A stretch of DNA of 6,820 nucleotides from Candidatus Didemnitutus sp. Its GTDB lineage: Bacteria > Verrucomicrobiota > Verrucomicrobiia > Opitutales > Opitutaceae. The position numbers were made by a program, and so were the translations under genes. The notes beneath the pieces were generated by a model. That model was not told the DNA's origin and made no database searches. It saw only the letters and a list, made by a program, of their open reading frames with translations. The stretch covers positions 1 to 6,820 of the forward strand of contig JAUXOH010000189.1 in NCBI GenBank assembly GCA_030682505.1, written 5' to 3'. Numbering within the stretch: position 1 is the stretch's first letter; each line of letters opens with the position of its first letter. Positions 6,108 to 6,820 of the stretch are shown piece by piece.

Positions 6108-6820
6108 ATGACCGTGATGTTACCGAGAAAATCAATCGGCAGGGGATTCTTCGTGCTGCTCGTGGTGTCTTGCCTGTCGTCCGCACTCGCGCAAAGCGCC
6201 GACGCCGCGCGCGAAGTCGGGGATGCCGCAATGGCGCTCGGGCTCGGCGCGGAGCGCCGGATGGACCCGCGTGCGGCGCTCGGGCATTTCCGCGTCGCGC
6301 TCGAGGCGAGGCCCGACGATGCCTTTCTCCAACAGAAGGTCGCCCAGCAGCTCAGCGATGCCGCCTTTCTCGAGACGGATCCGGCCGAGCGGATCCGGTT
6401 GGCAAAGGAGGCGATGGTCCACGCACAGCGCGCGGTGGCGCTGGACCCCAAGTCGGCCGTCGCCCGGCTGTCGCTTGCGGTGCTCTACGGCAAACTGGCG
6501 ATCGAGGAGGGCATCGGCACGCGTATCGATTATGCCCGGCGCATCCACCGGCACGCCGAGGAGGCGCTGCAGCTGGACCCGGACTACGCCTGGGCGTCGC
6601 ACGTGCTCGGCCGCTGGCATGTCGAGCTGTCGCAAGTCAACCTGGCGCAGCGGGCCGTGGTTTCCGTTTTGTTTGGCGGACTGCCCGAAGCCTCCATCGA
6701 TCGGGGGATCAGGCTGCTCGAGACCGCCGTGCGGCTCGAGCCCCGCGCGATACCGCATCGGGTCGAACTTGGTTTCGCCTACCAGCGCCTCGGGCGTGTC
6801 AACGAGGCCCGGTTCTGCTG
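6108..6820 (+). CDS. Exported TPR protein resembling RMDN/FAM82 family, 3' partial
   Basis: The frame stays open from ATG 6108 to the window end, giving 237 residues. The N-terminus is a signal peptide: basic MLPRKSIGR, hydrophobic core 14-27, and a likely signal-peptidase I site after ALA28. A VVSC22 sequence also fits a lipobox, so a lipoprotein is possible. The mature part is helical with TPR-like repeats: AALGHFRVALEARPDDAFL (56-74), KEAMVHAQRAVALDPKSAVA (100-119), RHAEEALQLDPDYAWASHVL (148-167) and DRGIRLLETAVRLEPRAIPH (198-217). The segment LGRWHVELSQVNLAQRA followed by VLFGGLPEASIDRGI (167-202) resembles the signature of eukaryotic regulator-of-microtubule-dynamics proteins, where an LGRW segment precedes an LFG-x-PPEAS-like motif. 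Bacterial members have no known role; a scaffold in the periplasm or outer membrane is inferred. The start is 1 nt after the Cfa2 stop; ATG 6117 is an alternative. No Shine-Dalgarno site is seen. Confidence 0.85.
   Translation, partial: MTVMLPRKSIGRGFFVLLVVSCLSSALAQSADAAREVGDAAMALGLGAERRMDPRAALGHFRVALEARPDDAFLQQKVAQQLSDAAFLETDPAERIRLAKEAMVHAQRAVALDPKSAVARLSLAVLYGKLAIEEGIGTRIDYARRIHRHAEEALQLDPDYAWASHVLGRWHVELSQVNLAQRAVVSVLFGGLPEASIDRGIRLLETAVRLEPRAIPHRVELGFAYQRLGRVNEARFC

Noticed and set aside
4919..6451. 510-residue open frame on the minus strand
   Set aside because: It lies antisense across Cfa2 and parts of both neighbours. In G+C-rich DNA the reverse frame lacks stops because the plus-strand codons end in G or C. 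The translation is Arg/Ala/Val-rich without domain motifs, while the plus strand has clear family motifs.
1..6820. Promoter, intrinsic terminator, tRNA, CRISPR or insertion-sequence signals
   Set aside because: None was found by eye. There is no T-rich run after a stem, no regularly spaced direct repeats and no transposase motif, and the genes are packed with no room for such elements.

Overview
This window lies inside one long plus-strand operon of a G+C-rich bacterium (third codon positions are almost all G or C). Eight genes run head to tail. Both end genes are cut by the window edges, no gap is longer than about 20 bases, and there is no RNA gene, mobile element, CRISPR array or terminator. 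Taxonomy is uncertain. The C-rich leaders, mostly without a Shine-Dalgarno site, and the gene mix would fit a Verrucomicrobiota/Opitutaceae-type genome, but a G+C-rich proteobacterium cannot be excluded.

Layout: (1) 1-1061, 3' part of an FAD-dependent, amine-oxidase-like protein (COG2907 type); (2) 1064-1936, DUF1365 protein; (3) 1933-3306, Cfa-family SAM-dependent lipid methyltransferase (Cfa1); (4) 3303-3722, small four-helix membrane protein, probably DUF1475; (5) 3722-4246, DUF2062 membrane protein; (6) 4243-5052, DUF1295 membrane protein of the steroid 5-alpha-reductase superfamily; (7) 5072-6106, a second Cfa-superfamily methyltransferase (Cfa2) whose closest look-alikes are plant coclaurine N-methyltransferases; (8) 6108 to the right edge, an exported TPR protein resembling eukaryotic RMDN/FAM82 proteins, still open at the window end.

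Four of the five junctions from gene 2 to gene 6 and the 1-2 junction are tight: genes 2/3, 3/4 and 5/6 share ATGA, genes 4/5 share one base in TGATG, and genes 1/2 are 2 nt apart. Translational coupling and joint production are therefore likely. The core set (FAD protein, DUF1365, Cfa, DUF1295) matches, from memory, the Rv0449c-Rv0446c set next to sigK in Mycobacterium tuberculosis. There the Cfa member UfaA1 has been linked to methyl-branched fatty acid synthesis. The best reading is a membrane-lipid modification pathway in which a methyltransferase adds a one-carbon unit to an unsaturated acyl chain and redox partners (FAD protein, DUF1295 protein) process the product.

The most interesting point is that the two methyltransferases differ at the active site. 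Cfa1 has Ser and Gln where E. coli Cfa has its bicarbonate-binding Cys and His. Cfa2 keeps the full Cys/Glu/His/Tyr set and also the Glu-x-x-Glu-His motif of plant N-methyltransferases. They probably do different chemistry, and the substrate of Cfa2 in bacteria is, as far as I know, not established.
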